DNA from: an uncultured Gammaproteobacteria bacterium
GTDB lineage: Bacteria; Pseudomonadota; Gammaproteobacteria; Nitrosococcales; Methylophagaceae
Assembly: GCA_913058195.1 (NCBI GenBank)
Contig: CAJXPP010000052.1
Coordinates: 1-10,956, forward strand
DNA: 10,956 nucleotides
Reading direction: 5' to 3'
Shown here: positions 1 through 7,811 of the stretch, piece by piece
Position numbering within the stretch: position 1 is the first letter of the stretch
Layout: each line of letters opens with the position of its first letter
The notes under the pieces: generated by a model
The model's database searches: none
The model's input: only the letters and a program-made list of their open reading frames with translations
Told to the model about the DNA's origin: nothing
Translations under genes and position numbers: made by a program

Positions 1-47
1 GAGATCATGCCTAGTCTCGTGGGCTCGGAGATGTGTATAAGAGACAG
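1..47. other. Residual Illumina Nextera (P7/i7/read-2) adapter at contig end
   Basis: Bases 14-47 match the complete 34-base Nextera read-2 transposase adapter. Its last 19 bases (29-47) are the synthetic Tn5 mosaic end used in tagmentation. Bases 1-5 (gagat) match the 3' end of the P7 flow-cell primer. Bases 6-13 (catgccta) match the Nextera i7 index I know as N706. The order P7 end, index, read-2 adapter, insert is exactly that of a library molecule, so this stretch is sequencing construct and not genome. Real sequence starts at about base 48. The match is made from memory of the oligo sequences. Confidence 0.97.
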
Positions 48-361
48 ATATTGGTATTGTGAACACCATAATTTATTTTTTGTGACAGTACATCATCAAC
101 AAGTAAGATATTTTCATTATATTCAATTAAATCGACATCTAAGCCCACACTACGGTAGAAGCCTTTTTCTTTTGCCATAATAAACCCAGCAAATTCAAAT
201 TGGTACTTCCACGATAGTTGTAATGAAACTTTTTCTAAGCTTTGTTCTGCATTCACATTAGATGAAAAAGCGAGCATCAATGCTAGAAACAGAATAGACA
301 ATGACTTATACAACAGCGTTACTCTTGGGGTCAAAAGATAATTTATCAGCGATACTTTCAT
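48..361 (-). CDS. NMT1/THI5-like periplasmic substrate-binding protein, N-terminal fragment cut by adapter
   Basis: Only the N-terminus (about 104 residues) is real. A hydrophobic signal peptide ends near Asn-Val-Asn-Ala (residues 35-38 from the ATG), so the product is exported. The mature start (VSLQLSWKYQFEFAGFIMAK, then EKGFY and GLDVDLIE) is typical of NMT1/THI5-like binding domains. These serve as ABC-transporter binding proteins or as periplasmic sensor domains of histidine kinases and diguanylate cyclases; the missing C-terminus would decide which. From residue 105 the frame runs into adapter and reads CLLYTSPSPRD, which is artificial. The start is uncertain. The ATG at 359-361 overlaps the RND gene by 56 nt and has no clear ribosome binding site. 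A TTG at 311-313 overlaps by only 8 nt, has AAGAG upstream, and gives a compact 22-residue signal peptide (MYKSLSILFLALMLAFSSNV then NA). I favour the TTG, but list the longer frame. Confidence 0.8.
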
Positions 362-3300
362 GAATAGATAATAATGCAGGAATCACAAATAAAACAAGCA
401 CTGTCGCAAACATTAAGCCAAATGAAATTGACACTGCCATTGGTATTAAAAACTGTGCTTGCATAGATGTTTCAAATAATAGAGGCGTTAAACCACCTAT
501 TGTTGTTAATGATGTTAATAGAACGGCTCTTAGACGTTGTGTTGCCGCATTGATAATAGCTTGTGTGGTTTCAATGCCGGCTTCACGCTGATGTTTGAAA
601 AATGTCACCAAAATAATCGAATCATTAACAACGATGCCTGACAAACCAAAAATACCAAATAATGACAGAATAGTAAGATCAATTCCCATTACCCAGTGCC
701 CAAATAAAGCACCTATTAGACCGAATGGAATAGCTGCCATAACCACTAATGGCCAACCATAAGAAGAAAAAACCCAAGTAAGCACTAAATAAATCAACGC
801 AAAGGCAATCAATAAGCCTTGTTTCATATCACCGAGTGTCTCGGCTTGTTCTTCAGCTCTGCCTTCAAAGCCAATGGCTACACCATAACGTGATGTAATA
901 TCAGGTAAGAATGATTTTTTTAAATCGGCCAGAATTTCATTGGTATTGTTAACAGAAGCATCAACCCTAGCTGTAACATGAATCGATAGCTTGCTATCTG
1001 TGTGGCGCAGTACATCGAAGCCTCTTCGTGCTTCGAAATCTACTACACTTGTCAGTGGAGCACTGCCTCCCTGTGGTAAACGTACCATGAAGTTTTCTAG
1101 TGTTGATATGGTGTTTCGTTCTGAATCAGGTAGCATAACCCTCACTTCTACTTCATCATCACCATCTTGGAATATTTGCACCAATTGGCCATCAAATGCA
1201 GACCGTAATTGTCGGCCAACATTATTCACAGTTAATCCAAGCACTTCTCCTTGCCCTTTAATACGGTAGATCAATTGCTCCTGCCCATAAGGCATATCGT
1301 CTTCAATTGCACTAACGCCACTATATTGTTCGAGTTGATCGACGATCTCACGGCCAGCCTGCTTTAATATTACTGCTGAGGCACCAGTTAGGCGAATATC
1401 TAAATCACTACCTGGTGGCCCCGTTCGGCGCTCAGAGAGCGTGAAGGTCTCAATCCCTGCTGGTAATACGACATTTTTTCGCCATTCGTTTATAAAATCT
1501 TTATTTCTAATCGTTCTATTGTCGGGTGAGACTAATTCTAATTGAATTGAGCCAAAGCGTTCTCCCGTTTGTGCTGAAGATCGGCCAGCTGTACTTGCAC
1601 TTCCAAGACGTGTAATAGATATTTTAACTAATTCGGGGCCTAATTTTTGAGTAGTTTTGTCTAACGCTACATTAAGATGATCTAGAAACTGCTTCACTTT
1701 ATCTGAAGGAGTACCCGCTGTAAAACGGGCATTAGCCGTTATGCTAGTGCCTTCTGGTGATGGGAAAAAAGTAAAGCTTAATCGGCCTCCTGCCAATAAA
1801 CCTATGCTCATTATTAATAAAGCAAGACTGATACTGATAGTCACGCCACGATATTTAACAGCCAGTGTAACGAGCGGTTTAAATAAATCATCACGAAGGT
1901 AATTAAATTTATCATCTAACCATTTTCGTACAGGAGGTGGCTTAGCATGATGAATTTTGTGGAAAGCATGTCGCAGGTGGCCTGGTAGTATTAAGAAGCT
2001 TTCAAAGAGTGATGCAATAATGACGCAGATAACAACAAAAGGTATATCATACAATATATTACCAATCGTTCCTCCAATCATCATTAAAGGTATAAATGAT
2101 GAAACAGTGGTCAGAGAAGAAGAAATAACAGGCGCTAACATACGGCGAGCTCCGCCTTCAGCAGCCATCAGTGAATTTTCGCCAGACTGATAATGAGACA
2201 GGCTATCTTCACCTACTACAATGGCATCATCAACAATAATACCCAGTGCCATAATTAGGCCGAATAAGCTGATCATATTGATGCTACCACCAAATAGATA
2301 CATTACGATCAAGGTGGCCATAAACGAAATAGGAATGCCCACCGCAACCCAAATAGCAACCCGACCTTGCAAAAACAAGAATAAAATACCTATAACAAGA
2401 ATTAACCCTCCTAAGCCGTTATGGACCAATAGGTCCATACGTTCTTTTATTAATTCCCAACTTGCATCATAAACTATTATTTTGACACCTTTAGGTAGCT
2501 GTCCCTCATTCTCTGTCACCCACTGCTCGAGAATATCGGCGGACACAAGTGAGTCTGCATTTTCTGTTCGTTTTAATCCGATTTCTATGGCTGGTTTGCC
2601 TTCATAAAACACCTTTACCTGCTTACGCATAGGACGTCGCTCAACCTTCGCAACATCATCTAATGATAACAATCGTCCATTACGATCAGTTTTGAGTGAT
2701 AATTCAGAAAATGCTTGTGCATCACGTCGCTGATCCAGACTTCGTAATTGTTTTGCAGTCTCATCATTACCGACTTCACCTGCAGGAAGGTCACGACTTA
2801 ACTCTGCAATTCGTTGGCTGACATCATCTAAACTAAGGCCCATTGATTCGAGCTGATTAGTATCAACTTGAATGGCCATTTCTTCTTTAGGTAAGCCATT
2901 AATTGTTACTCTTGAAATACCTCGATCTAATAAATCATGTTCAATTTCATGAACTAAATGGCGAAGTTCATCTAGCTTACCTTCAGTAGTAATCATTAAA
3001 CTTGCTACGTTTTCATAACGCGTGACGATACTTACTTCAGGGATTTCTGCATCACTCGGTAAATTACGTAATTGAGCAACTTGGTCTTTTACTTGATCAA
3101 GCGCCTTACCCATATCACTGCCTTCATCAAATTCCAAGGTGACAATTGACATACCATAGGAAGATGTTGATGTCATTTTATCGACGAAGTCGATAGTGCG
3201 TAGCTCTTGCTCAACGCGGCTTGAGATTGAGTCTTCTACATCTTCTGCGCTGGCACTTCGCCATTCAACTCTGACAGTTATAACGTCTAAGGCAAAGGTT

Positions 3301-3428
3301 GGGAAGAACTGTGTATTTAATTTACTCAGTGACAGTAGTCCCCCCATCACCATAATAATCATTAATAAGTTTGCTGCTACTTTATGCTGAGCAAATAGAC
3401 CAATAAAGTCACGTGTTGGATTATTCAC
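306..3428 (-). CDS. RND-family efflux permease (AcrB/AcrD/AcrF type)
   Basis: This inner-membrane pump subunit of 1040 residues has full family length. Its layout is the duplicated RND fold: TM1 near residues 17-36, a first large periplasmic loop (about 37-335), TM2-TM6 (336-483), TM7 (529-547), a second large loop (about 550-865) and TM8-TM12 (868-1018). TM4 carries GIIVDDAIVVGED with Asp400-Asp401, matching the proton-relay Asp407-Asp408 of AcrB. In TM10 the segment GLSGIVVNDSIILV puts Asn935-Asp936 where AcrB has Lys940-Asn941, so the classic relay lysine is absent. The start codon is GTG at 3426-3428, inside the last codons of the membrane fusion protein gene (8-nt overlap), which suggests translational coupling. 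With that protein it should form a tripartite pump needing a TolC-like channel encoded elsewhere. Substrate is unknown; the family exports drugs, detergents, bile salts or metabolites. The gene is intact. Confidence 0.95.
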   Translation of the reverse strand: MNNPTRDFIGLFAQHKVAANLLMIIMVMGGLLSLSKLNTQFFPTFALDVITVRVEWRSASAEDVEDSISSRVEQELRTIDFVDKMTSTSSYGMSIVTLEFDEGSDMGKALDQVKDQVAQLRNLPSDAEIPEVSIVTRYENVASLMITTEGKLDELRHLVHEIEHDLLDRGISRVTINGLPKEEMAIQVDTNQLESMGLSLDDVSQRIAELSRDLPAGEVGNDETAKQLRSLDQRRDAQAFSELSLKTDRNGRLLSLDDVAKVERRPMRKQVKVFYEGKPAIEIGLKRTENADSLVSADILEQWVTENEGQLPKGVKIIVYDASWELIKERMDLLVHNGLGGLILVIGILFLFLQGRVAIWVAVGIPISFMATLIVMYLFGGSINMISLFGLIMALGIIVDDAIVVGEDSLSHYQSGENSLMAAEGGARRMLAPVISSSLTTVSSFIPLMMIGGTIGNILYDIPFVVICVIIASLFESFLILPGHLRHAFHKIHHAKPPPVRKWLDDKFNYLRDDLFKPLVTLAVKYRGVTISISLALLIMSIGLLAGGRLSFTFFPSPEGTSITANARFTAGTPSDKVKQFLDHLNVALDKTTQKLGPELVKISITRLGSASTAGRSSAQTGERFGSIQLELVSPDNRTIRNKDFINEWRKNVVLPAGIETFTLSERRTGPPGSDLDIRLTGASAVILKQAGREIVDQLEQYSGVSAIEDDMPYGQEQLIYRIKGQGEVLGLTVNNVGRQLRSAFDGQLVQIFQDGDDEVEVRVMLPDSERNTISTLENFMVRLPQGGSAPLTSVVDFEARRGFDVLRHTDSKLSIHVTARVDASVNNTNEILADLKKSFLPDITSRYGVAIGFEGRAEEQAETLGDMKQGLLIAFALIYLVLTWVFSSYGWPLVVMAAIPFGLIGALFGHWVMGIDLTILSLFGIFGLSGIVVNDSIILVTFFKHQREAGIETTQAIINAATQRLRAVLLTSLTTIGGLTPLLFETSMQAQFLIPMAVSISFGLMFATVLVLFVIPALLSIHESIADKLSFDPKSNAVV

Positions 3429-4644
3429 CTAAAGCTTCAACTCTTAAGCCAGTGATAGCGTTCGGTAACTGTGTCGTTACAACCCTATCACCTTGTGATA
3501 CTGAAGTGCTTCGAACAATAAGCATCTTGTCATTATTACTATTTGGATATTCGCCAACACGTTGAATATCAACTGCTTGCAAATACCCCTCTTTAATTAC
3601 ATAGATTTTATTGAGGCCATATAGTGCATTGGAAGGCAGAGCAATAACATTCTCTTGAGGTGCCAGCGTTAATACTATTTCAACAAATGTGCCTAGTACG
3701 GGAATATCTTCGTCTGTAGTGAATCGAAATAAACCATCTATACCACCACTGTCCATCTGCACCTCGCCTGATAGACGATTAAGCTTGAGCGACTTATTCT
3801 TATAACTTGCTGTTAAATCATCACCTCGAGCCATCATTTTACGAACCTGCTGAATATAACGCCCAGGAACTTGCGCTCTGACTTCTAAGTTATTAATATC
3901 ATAAATCGACAATATATTATCGCCTGCTCGTAACCTATCCCCTACTGACACATTCAGTTGCGATATTCGACCATCAAATGGGGCAATAATTTTAGTGCGT
4001 GATAGATCTACTTCGGCTTGCTGCAATAAGGCTTGGACACGTTTTTTCTGGGATCGGATTTGAATTAATCTAGAGGGATGATCTTGAATATCAAATTCCA
4101 AGCCTCTTAAAACAACGGCTTGACGTTGTTTAGCTGCAATAGAATCGTCCAGACTAGCCTGAGACATCAACTTTGTTTGTTCTAGTTTTTGAGCCCTTGC
4201 CACTGCTTTATCAGCAATATCCAATAAATATTGTTGCTGAATTAACAACTCTTTATCTCGTAAGTATCGTTGCTGCTCACTATTTAACATAGCATTAATT
4301 TCAGCCAGTTCAGCTTCCCGCTGTGCCAATAATAATGTTGCATCTGTATTATCAAGCTCAACTAATACCTGTCCACGCTTAACGGCATTACCTTCAAGTA
4401 CAAAAGCCGATGTAACATCTGCTACTAATGCTGATTTTAAATATGAATTTCGAGGTGTTTCAACACGTCCATAAAGCCTTATTTGAGGTGAGATTGTTTG
4501 AAAATCAGCTATTAACGTGTTTACACGCCATATTTTTTCGGGCTGTTGTCTAACCGATTTTTCTGGTTTTGTTTGCTTTAAAGTAATAAATACCACAATG
4601 GCGATAACAATAATGCTTATCGGTAATAAAACTCGTTTAAACAA
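3421..4644 (-). CDS. RND efflux membrane fusion protein (HlyD/AcrA-like periplasmic adaptor)
   Basis: This 407-residue adaptor links the inner-membrane RND pump to an outer-membrane channel. An N-terminal membrane anchor (residues about 4-22, LLPISIIVIAIVVFITL) has no lipobox cysteine, so it is probably anchored by this helix. The two lipoyl half-motifs are at about 72-98 (EGNAVKRGQVLVELD) and 216-248 (TKIIAPFDGRISQLNVSVGD). Between them lies a long glutamine- and leucine-rich helical hairpin (about 100-212). A beta-barrel domain (about 250-330) and a membrane-proximal domain follow. The start codon is TTG (4642-4644). The frame is closed upstream by a TAG with no ATG or GTG before it, and a G-rich sequence (AGGGGTGG) lies just upstream as a ribosome binding site. 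The next Met is at residue 119, inside the hairpin, so TTG is the credible start. It is the first gene of the operon and overlaps the RND gene by 8 nt. No regulator gene is adjacent. Confidence 0.93.
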   Translation of the reverse strand: MFKRVLLPISIIVIAIVVFITLKQTKPEKSVRQQPEKIWRVNTLIADFQTISPQIRLYGRVETPRNSYLKSALVADVTSAFVLEGNAVKRGQVLVELDNTDATLLLAQREAELAEINAMLNSEQQRYLRDKELLIQQQYLLDIADKAVARAQKLEQTKLMSQASLDDSIAAKQRQAVVLRGLEFDIQDHPSRLIQIRSQKKRVQALLQQAEVDLSRTKIIAPFDGRISQLNVSVGDRLRAGDNILSIYDINNLEVRAQVPGRYIQQVRKMMARGDDLTASYKNKSLKLNRLSGEVQMDSGGIDGLFRFTTDEDIPVLGTFVEIVLTLAPQENVIALPSNALYGLNKIYVIKEGYLQAVDIQRVGEYPNSNNDKMLIVRSTSVSQGDRVVTTQLPNAITGLRVEALGE

Positions 4645-4717
4645 CTTTCCACCCCTAATTAACTTCTAATGACATCCCTATCAGAAGCTTATGTAATAAA
4701 TGCTACAGCTTGTGACT

Positions 4718-4735
4718 CTTTAAATGAGTTTAAAG
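4718..4735. promoter_or_regulatory. Perfect 18-bp palindrome upstream of the efflux operon, candidate operator
   Basis: CTTTAAATGAGTTTAAAG has two perfect 7-bp arms around TGAG. It sits 74 nt upstream of the TTG start of the membrane fusion protein gene, in the only sizeable gap before the efflux operon. On the minus strand a TATAAAAT (4745-4752) lies just upstream of it and a TTGACA (4775-4780) further up. Their 22-nt separation is too long for a normal sigma-70 promoter. The palindrome has no T-tract and few G/C pairs, so it is more likely a regulator site than a terminator. AT-rich palindromes also arise by chance. Confidence 0.35.
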
Positions 4736-4851
4736 TTCAGCCTTATTTTATAGTCGAATTTTAAACATAGTAACTGTCAATACTACTGATATATCGCTAT
4801 TCTATCGCAGCCTTTATGTTTTATTATATAATGCTTTGTCTGCCTTATTGA

Positions 4852-5376
4852 TTAAACTTTATCACGCTCACACTGTTGCAAATACTTAAATATAAGGCGG
4901 GCAGATTTTGCCGGCTTATTTTCAGTCTGCTCTTTGATCGCATTTCTCACTAACTGACGTACATGCTGCATATCCAAATCACTAAATTCAGTACGTAATG
5001 TTGTCATTACATTCTTATCACCAGCAATCAATTCATCACGCCATAATTCCAATTGATGAAATTGTTTAACTTCACCATTATGTGTTTGGCGAATCTTCTC
5101 TAGGTTTTGCCTAATAATATCGAAGTCTTCATGAACGATGATCTTACCAATAGTGCCAGTCTGTCTTTTCAGGGCACCTTTAGTCATATCTTTTGCTTTA
5201 ATTAAAGCTTCATATAACCGTTCTGATAAATCAAGTTTGTCCAGATCTCTAATCGGTAACTCAAGCAACTCTTTACCGAGATCTTTTAAAGCCAAAAGAT
5301 CACGTTTGATTTGAGATTTACTAATCTCTTCCTCTAACTCATCTTCATAGGTCGCTTTGCTGCCAAATTTTTTCAT
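4852..5376 (-). CDS. darP: Ribosome-associated protein YjgA (DarP), 50S assembly factor
   Basis: The 174 residues are close to the length of E. coli YjgA (about 183). The family signature is clear: an acidic N-terminus, then SKSQIKRDLLALKDLGKEL (about 19-37). The middle has LKRQTGTIGKI and IIRQNLEKIR, followed by HQLELWRDELI. The C-terminus has VRQLVRNAIKEQTENKPAKS and ARLIFKYLQQ. DarP acts in the cytoplasm late in 50S ribosomal subunit assembly; the family is all-helical and rich in charged residues, as here. The ATG at 5374-5376 has a modest AGGT upstream. It lies 16 nt after the universal stress protein gene on the same strand and is probably the last gene of the SulP-USP-yjgA unit. In many gammaproteobacteria yjgA has other neighbours (pmbA in E. 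coli), so this setting is uncommon. Confidence 0.93.
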   Translation of the reverse strand: MKKFGSKATYEDELEEEISKSQIKRDLLALKDLGKELLELPIRDLDKLDLSERLYEALIKAKDMTKGALKRQTGTIGKIIVHEDFDIIRQNLEKIRQTHNGEVKQFHQLELWRDELIAGDKNVMTTLRTEFSDLDMQHVRQLVRNAIKEQTENKPAKSARLIFKYLQQCERDKV

Positions 5377-5392
5377 AGTGATAACCTATTAC

Positions 5393-6253
5393 TTATCGAA
5401 TTAATAAGAAGCTAGTTGAACTCTCGAGCAACATTCTAGTTGTGAAACTACCAAAGAAAAATCCATGTACTTTACCGTGACTAAAAGCGCCCATGCATGT
5501 TATATCGATATCATTTTCTTGCTGGTAAGCTGTTAACTGCTCAATGACCTCACCCTGTAGTGCTCGCGTGCTCACATTGAGTTTAGACTTTGACAATACA
5601 ATGCTAGCTTCATCTATAAGTTTCTTCGCATCGTCTATATTGGCTTTAACTGCCACCACATGAACATCAAGCGATGGACTACATAACTGGCCTTCGGCAA
5701 GTAACTTTAAAGCTTTGGAAGATGTTGGGCTGCCATTATAAGCAAACAGCATTTTCTTAGGCTGTGAAAAATCTCTCTTAACAATGAAGACTGGCGTATG
5801 AATAGCACGTATAGATTCTTCAAGTTGAGAACCTAAACCTTGTTTATCTCCTTGATGATTTTCACCTTTTGCACCTAAGATTACTAACGATGCATCTGAT
5901 TCTATATCAACTAATGCTTCAGGAAGACTACCATGACGTTGTTTGGCAGTAATATTAGTTAAACCTGCTTGTTGCGCTTTTTGTTTCGCAGCATCGAGGA
6001 TAGTTTTGCCTTCTGCAATCAATTTTTTACTTTCTAGACGTTCTTCGTCAGAGAGCTCATCGAGCAAATGCTCTTTCATATTAGGCGTTAAATTACCTTC
6101 ACGATTAATATGTTCACTTTGATGACTATGTTCAATGGTGTGCAGAAATTGTAGTGGTGACTGACTACTGTTTGCTAACCATATTGCGTGATCTACAACA
6201 GCATCACCTAGTTCGGAACCATCGATACACGCAACGATCATTTTTGTTGTCAT
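5393..6253 (-). CDS. Tandem-domain universal stress protein (UspA family)
   Basis: This cytoplasmic protein of 286 residues has two UspA domains. The first (about 1-158) opens with MIVACIDGSELGDAVVDHAI and ends LGAKGENHQG...TPVFIVKR. It carries a glutamate- and lysine-rich insertion at about 45-90. The second (about 165-286) opens with KKMLFAYNGSPTSSKALKLL and ends MGAFSHGKVHGFFFGSFTTR before a short beta strand (SFLLIR). The SHGK...GSFT segment resembles the family's ATP-binding loop (G-x2-G-x9-G-S/T), though the first glycine is replaced by Phe257. The first domain lacks a clean version, so nucleotide binding, if any, is probably by domain 2. The ATG at 6251-6253 follows the SulP stop by 2 nt, with a GGGGGG run upstream as ribosome binding site. 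The tight spacing suggests a functional link with the transporter, perhaps nucleotide or stress gating; that is inference. Confidence 0.93.
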   Translation of the reverse strand: MTTKMIVACIDGSELGDAVVDHAIWLANSSQSPLQFLHTIEHSHQSEHINREGNLTPNMKEHLLDELSDEERLESKKLIAEGKTILDAAKQKAQQAGLTNITAKQRHGSLPEALVDIESDASLVILGAKGENHQGDKQGLGSQLEESIRAIHTPVFIVKRDFSQPKKMLFAYNGSPTSSKALKLLAEGQLCSPSLDVHVVAVKANIDDAKKLIDEASIVLSKSKLNVSTRALQGEVIEQLTAYQQENDIDITCMGAFSHGKVHGFFFGSFTTRMLLESSTSFLLIR

Positions 6254-6255
6254 TC

Positions 6256-7746
6256 TTAGTGTCCCCCCATGATTTTTTCTATCTCTTCAGGTTTATCATG
6301 TACTGCAAACTTATCTAATAACGTTTCACTGGCTTCATTTAGCCCAATGATACTAACATCAGCACCTTCACGACGTAGTTTTAACACGACTTTATCTAAT
6401 GCATCAACAGCAGTAATATCCCAGAAATGAGCACGATGAACGTCAATAATAATTTGATCAATAGCTTCTTTATAGTCAAATAAAGCTATGAATTTATCTG
6501 ATGAATTAAAGAAGATTTGGCCCACAACTTTATAAGTACGCGTATCAGTTTCTTCATCAAATGATGAATCAATGTACATGAACTGGCTTAAACGCTGAGC
6601 CATAAATAATGAACCAATCAAAATCCCGGTAAATACGCCTAACGCTAAATTGTGTGTCCAAACCACAACAATTACGGTCGAAATCATCACTGCCGTAGCA
6701 CTGGTTGGGTTGGTTTTAAGCTCTTTAATAGAGTTCCAGTTAAATGTACCAATTGAAACCATTATCATCACAGCCACTAAAGCTGCCATAGGTACTATCT
6801 TTAACAAATCGCTTAAAAATACAACCAAAACTAATAGTACAACACCCGCTGTCATCGCCGACAAACGACCACGACCACCTGATTTAACATTAATAATAGA
6901 TTGGCCAATCATGGCACAACCGGCCATACCACCAATTAAACCAGAACCAATATTGGCAAGACCTTGGCCTTTACATTCACGTTTTTTATCGCTTTCTGTA
7001 TCTGTCAATTCATCAATAACATTTGCGGTCAGTAATGATTCTAATAAACCTACTACAGCAATAGAAATTGAGTATGGCAATACGATGAACAATGTTTCCA
7101 TATTGAAAGGAACGTCTGGCCATAAGAAGATAGGTAAGGTATCTGGTAACTGTCCCATATCACCAATGGTACGAACATCAACACCCATAAAATAAACAAA
7201 TACAGTCAAGGCAATGATATTGATCAAAGGAGATGGCAAAACCTTACCGACTACCGGAACATAGGGAAATAGATAAATAATACCTAAACCTGCTGCTGTT
7301 AGGGCGTACATATGCCAGGTCACATTCATTAACTCAGGCAATTGCGCCATAAATATAAGAATAGCTAAAGCATTCAAGAAGCCTGTCATAACTGACTTAG
7401 AAATAAAACTCATAAACTTATGCAAGTTTAGATAGCCGGCTATAATCTGCAGTAAACCTGCCAAAACCGTAGCCGCTAATAAGTACTGCAAACCATGATC
7501 TTTAACTAAAGTGACCATTAACAGTGCAGTAGCTGCTGTAGCCGCAGAAATCATTCCGGCACGACCACCGGTAATAGCGATGATTACTGCAATTGCAAAT
7601 GAAGCATACAAACCAATTTTTGGATCAACACCTGCGATGATAGAAAAAGCAATGGCTTCAGGTACTAGTGCAATGGCAACGACAATACCCGCTAGAATAT
7701 CACCACGGATATTACCTAGCCAGTCTTGTTTAGCTGATAGCAGCAT
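6256..7746 (-). CDS. SulP-family inorganic anion transporter with C-terminal STAS domain
   Basis: This inner-membrane transporter of 496 residues has the usual length of bacterial SulP proteins. The N-terminal signature is LAGIVVAIALVPEAIAFSII followed by AGVDPKIGLYASF (about 18-50). The second hallmark is GSGLIGGMAGCAMIGQSI then INVKSGGRGRLSA (about 267-297). Multiple membrane helices run from about 15 to 385. A STAS domain follows (about 404-490), with QIIIDVHRAHFWDITAVDAL and VSIIGLNEAS. Family members carry sulfate, bicarbonate, other small anions or dicarboxylates; the sequence alone does not settle which. The cyanobacterial bicarbonate carrier BicA has a different N-terminal motif as I recall it, so bicarbonate should not be assumed. 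The ATG at 7744-7746 has a good GAGGT at about -9. It is the first gene of the unit with the universal stress protein and yjgA. Confidence 0.95.
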   Translation of the reverse strand: MLLSAKQDWLGNIRGDILAGIVVAIALVPEAIAFSIIAGVDPKIGLYASFAIAVIIAITGGRAGMISAATAATALLMVTLVKDHGLQYLLAATVLAGLLQIIAGYLNLHKFMSFISKSVMTGFLNALAILIFMAQLPELMNVTWHMYALTAAGLGIIYLFPYVPVVGKVLPSPLINIIALTVFVYFMGVDVRTIGDMGQLPDTLPIFLWPDVPFNMETLFIVLPYSISIAVVGLLESLLTANVIDELTDTESDKKRECKGQGLANIGSGLIGGMAGCAMIGQSIINVKSGGRGRLSAMTAGVVLLVLVVFLSDLLKIVPMAALVAVMIMVSIGTFNWNSIKELKTNPTSATAVMISTVIVVVWTHNLALGVFTGILIGSLFMAQRLSQFMYIDSSFDEETDTRTYKVVGQIFFNSSDKFIALFDYKEAIDQIIIDVHRAHFWDITAVDALDKVVLKLRREGADVSIIGLNEASETLLDKFAVHDKPEEIEKIMGGH

Positions 7747-7811
7747 GTTTGATTTACCTCGTTACGAAAAAGATTACATTGCCAGAACTGACAGTAAACC
7801 CGATATTATAC

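Noticed and set aside
29..47. Tn5 mosaic end as a sign of a natural transposon
   Set aside because: It is part of the full synthetic Nextera adapter with index and P7 end in library order, and no transposase or second end is present.
991..1269. Plus-strand open frames inside the RND gene (also 1957-2190, 2221-2472, 3196-3390)
   Set aside because: They lie opposite a fully conserved permease sequence and show no protein-like features of their own.
4745..4780. TTGACA and TATAAAAT on the minus strand as a sigma-70 promoter for the efflux operon
   Set aside because: The boxes are good, but the 22-nt spacing is outside the usual 16-18 nt, and no better partner was found for either.
6650..7195. 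Long open frame on the plus strand opposite the SulP gene (181 codons)
   Set aside because: It is antisense to conserved SulP helices, its translation is low-complexity Thr/Ile/Pro-rich, and it has no domain or ribosome binding site.
6256..7746. Naming the SulP protein a bicarbonate transporter (BicA) or sulfate permease
   Set aside because: The family signature does not identify the anion, and no sulfur- or carbon-fixation gene is near.
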